Below are positions 63,827-64,000 of a stretch of DNA of 64,000 nucleotides, in pieces. The position numbers were made by a program, and so were the translations under genes. This DNA is from Bradyrhizobium sp. CCGUVB4N (GTDB taxonomy: Bacteria > Pseudomonadota > Alphaproteobacteria > Rhizobiales > Xanthobacteraceae). The notes beneath the pieces were generated by a model, which saw only the letters and a program-made list of their open reading frames with translations, made no database searches and had not been told where the DNA came from. The DNA lies in NCBI RefSeq assembly GCF_024199945.1, contig NZ_JANADP010000001.1:4154001-4218000 (forward strand). Direction: 5' to 3'. Position 1 is the stretch's first letter. Each line of letters starts with the position of its first letter.

Positions 63827-64000
63827 ATGGGGCTGGCGGTGGCTCCGCGATCGTTGCGTGCGATCGCGGCAAGGAATTCGTTTGAACTCGATGGCAATTC
63901 CGGCAAGGCGGTGTCCGCCGTCGCCGGCCTGATTGCAGTGGCGTCGGTCTCGGGCGGCGCACAGGCGCAGCAGTCGAGCCTGCCGCCGGTGAATGTCGAT
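63827..64000 (+). CDS. secreted receptor-like protein, N-terminus (3' truncated by window)
   Basis: The ATG at 63827 opens a frame to the end of the window (58 residues seen). After a basic, long n-region, a hydrophobic signal segment (AVAGLIAVASVSGGAQAQ) ends at AQA, and the mature start reads QSSLPPVNVD, a pattern common at the start of bradyrhizobial TonB-dependent siderophore receptors. The assignment is based on these 58 residues only. An upstream AT-rich palindrome would fit iron control. Confidence 0.5.
   Translation, partial: MGLAVAPRSLRAIAARNSFELDGNSGKAVSAVAGLIAVASVSGGAQAQQSSLPPVNVD

Overview
The window reads as chromosomal DNA of a Bradyrhizobium-like alphaproteobacterium. This rests on the uniformly high GC content, strong third-position GC in every gene, dense operons with 4-nt ATGA overlaps, many catabolic and transport genes, several small bradyrhizobial-type hypothetical proteins, and GC-rich REP-like palindromes between genes. 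It is inferred from content, not from a database match. I see no phage, insertion sequence, CRISPR array or rRNA. The only RNA gene found is tRNA-Gln(CUG) at 44286-44359. Both window edges cut genes: a FUSC efflux permease on the left and the N-terminus of a secreted, probably TonB-dependent, receptor on the right.

Layout. 2-2249: an Aae-type efflux operon (FUSC permease, DUF1656 peptide, HlyD adaptor). 2250-2891: three tiny single-helix membrane peptides. 2892-9819: a CoA-dependent catabolic locus, with acyl-CoA dehydrogenase, GH172 (DUF2961) protein and acyl-CoA ligase on the minus strand, divergent from a Baeyer-Villiger-type monooxygenase that is translationally coupled to a shikimate-dehydrogenase-like enzyme. 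9827-12877: lytic transglycosylase, small hypotheticals, a MaoC hydratase and a secreted protein. 13130-22107: three paralogous LuxR-type regulators, an AraC regulator, two small proteins and a 1013-aa autotransporter. 22328-23500: two overlapping small genes and a TauE-type exporter.

23497-28884: an RND efflux pump with its divergent TetR gene and candidate operators. 28900-36403: amidase, MFS transporter, aldehyde dehydrogenase and GntR regulator, then an alpha/beta hydrolase with no serine nucleophile, ribonuclease Z and a small protein. 36440-44142: an IclR regulator divergent from a six-gene operon (DapA-like aldolase, FAD oxidase, DUF1537 kinase, PdxA-family dehydrogenase, Fe-ADH, TctC binding protein). 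The kinase/PdxA pair suggests four-carbon sugar acid (threonate/erythronate) use. 44513-54526: an incomplete myo-inositol set (IMPase, iolG; iolD, iolE) followed by a complete branched-chain-type ABC importer. 54508-57572: a TetR gene divergent from an arylsulfatase, with an AT-rich palindrome over a consensus -10 box. 57595-62953: two secreted proteins and a second, MdtAB-like RND pump.

The best candidates for undescribed biology are the family of tiny membrane peptides sharing an AHA-x-DA-x-R tail (one in the first cluster, one 9 kb away), the monooxygenase/AroE-like/GH172/CoA catabolic locus, the LuxR triplication around the autotransporter with a perfect 20-bp palindrome, and the conserved-looking hydrolase whose nucleophile is glycine. 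Several divergent regulator/target pairs have readable palindromic operator candidates.
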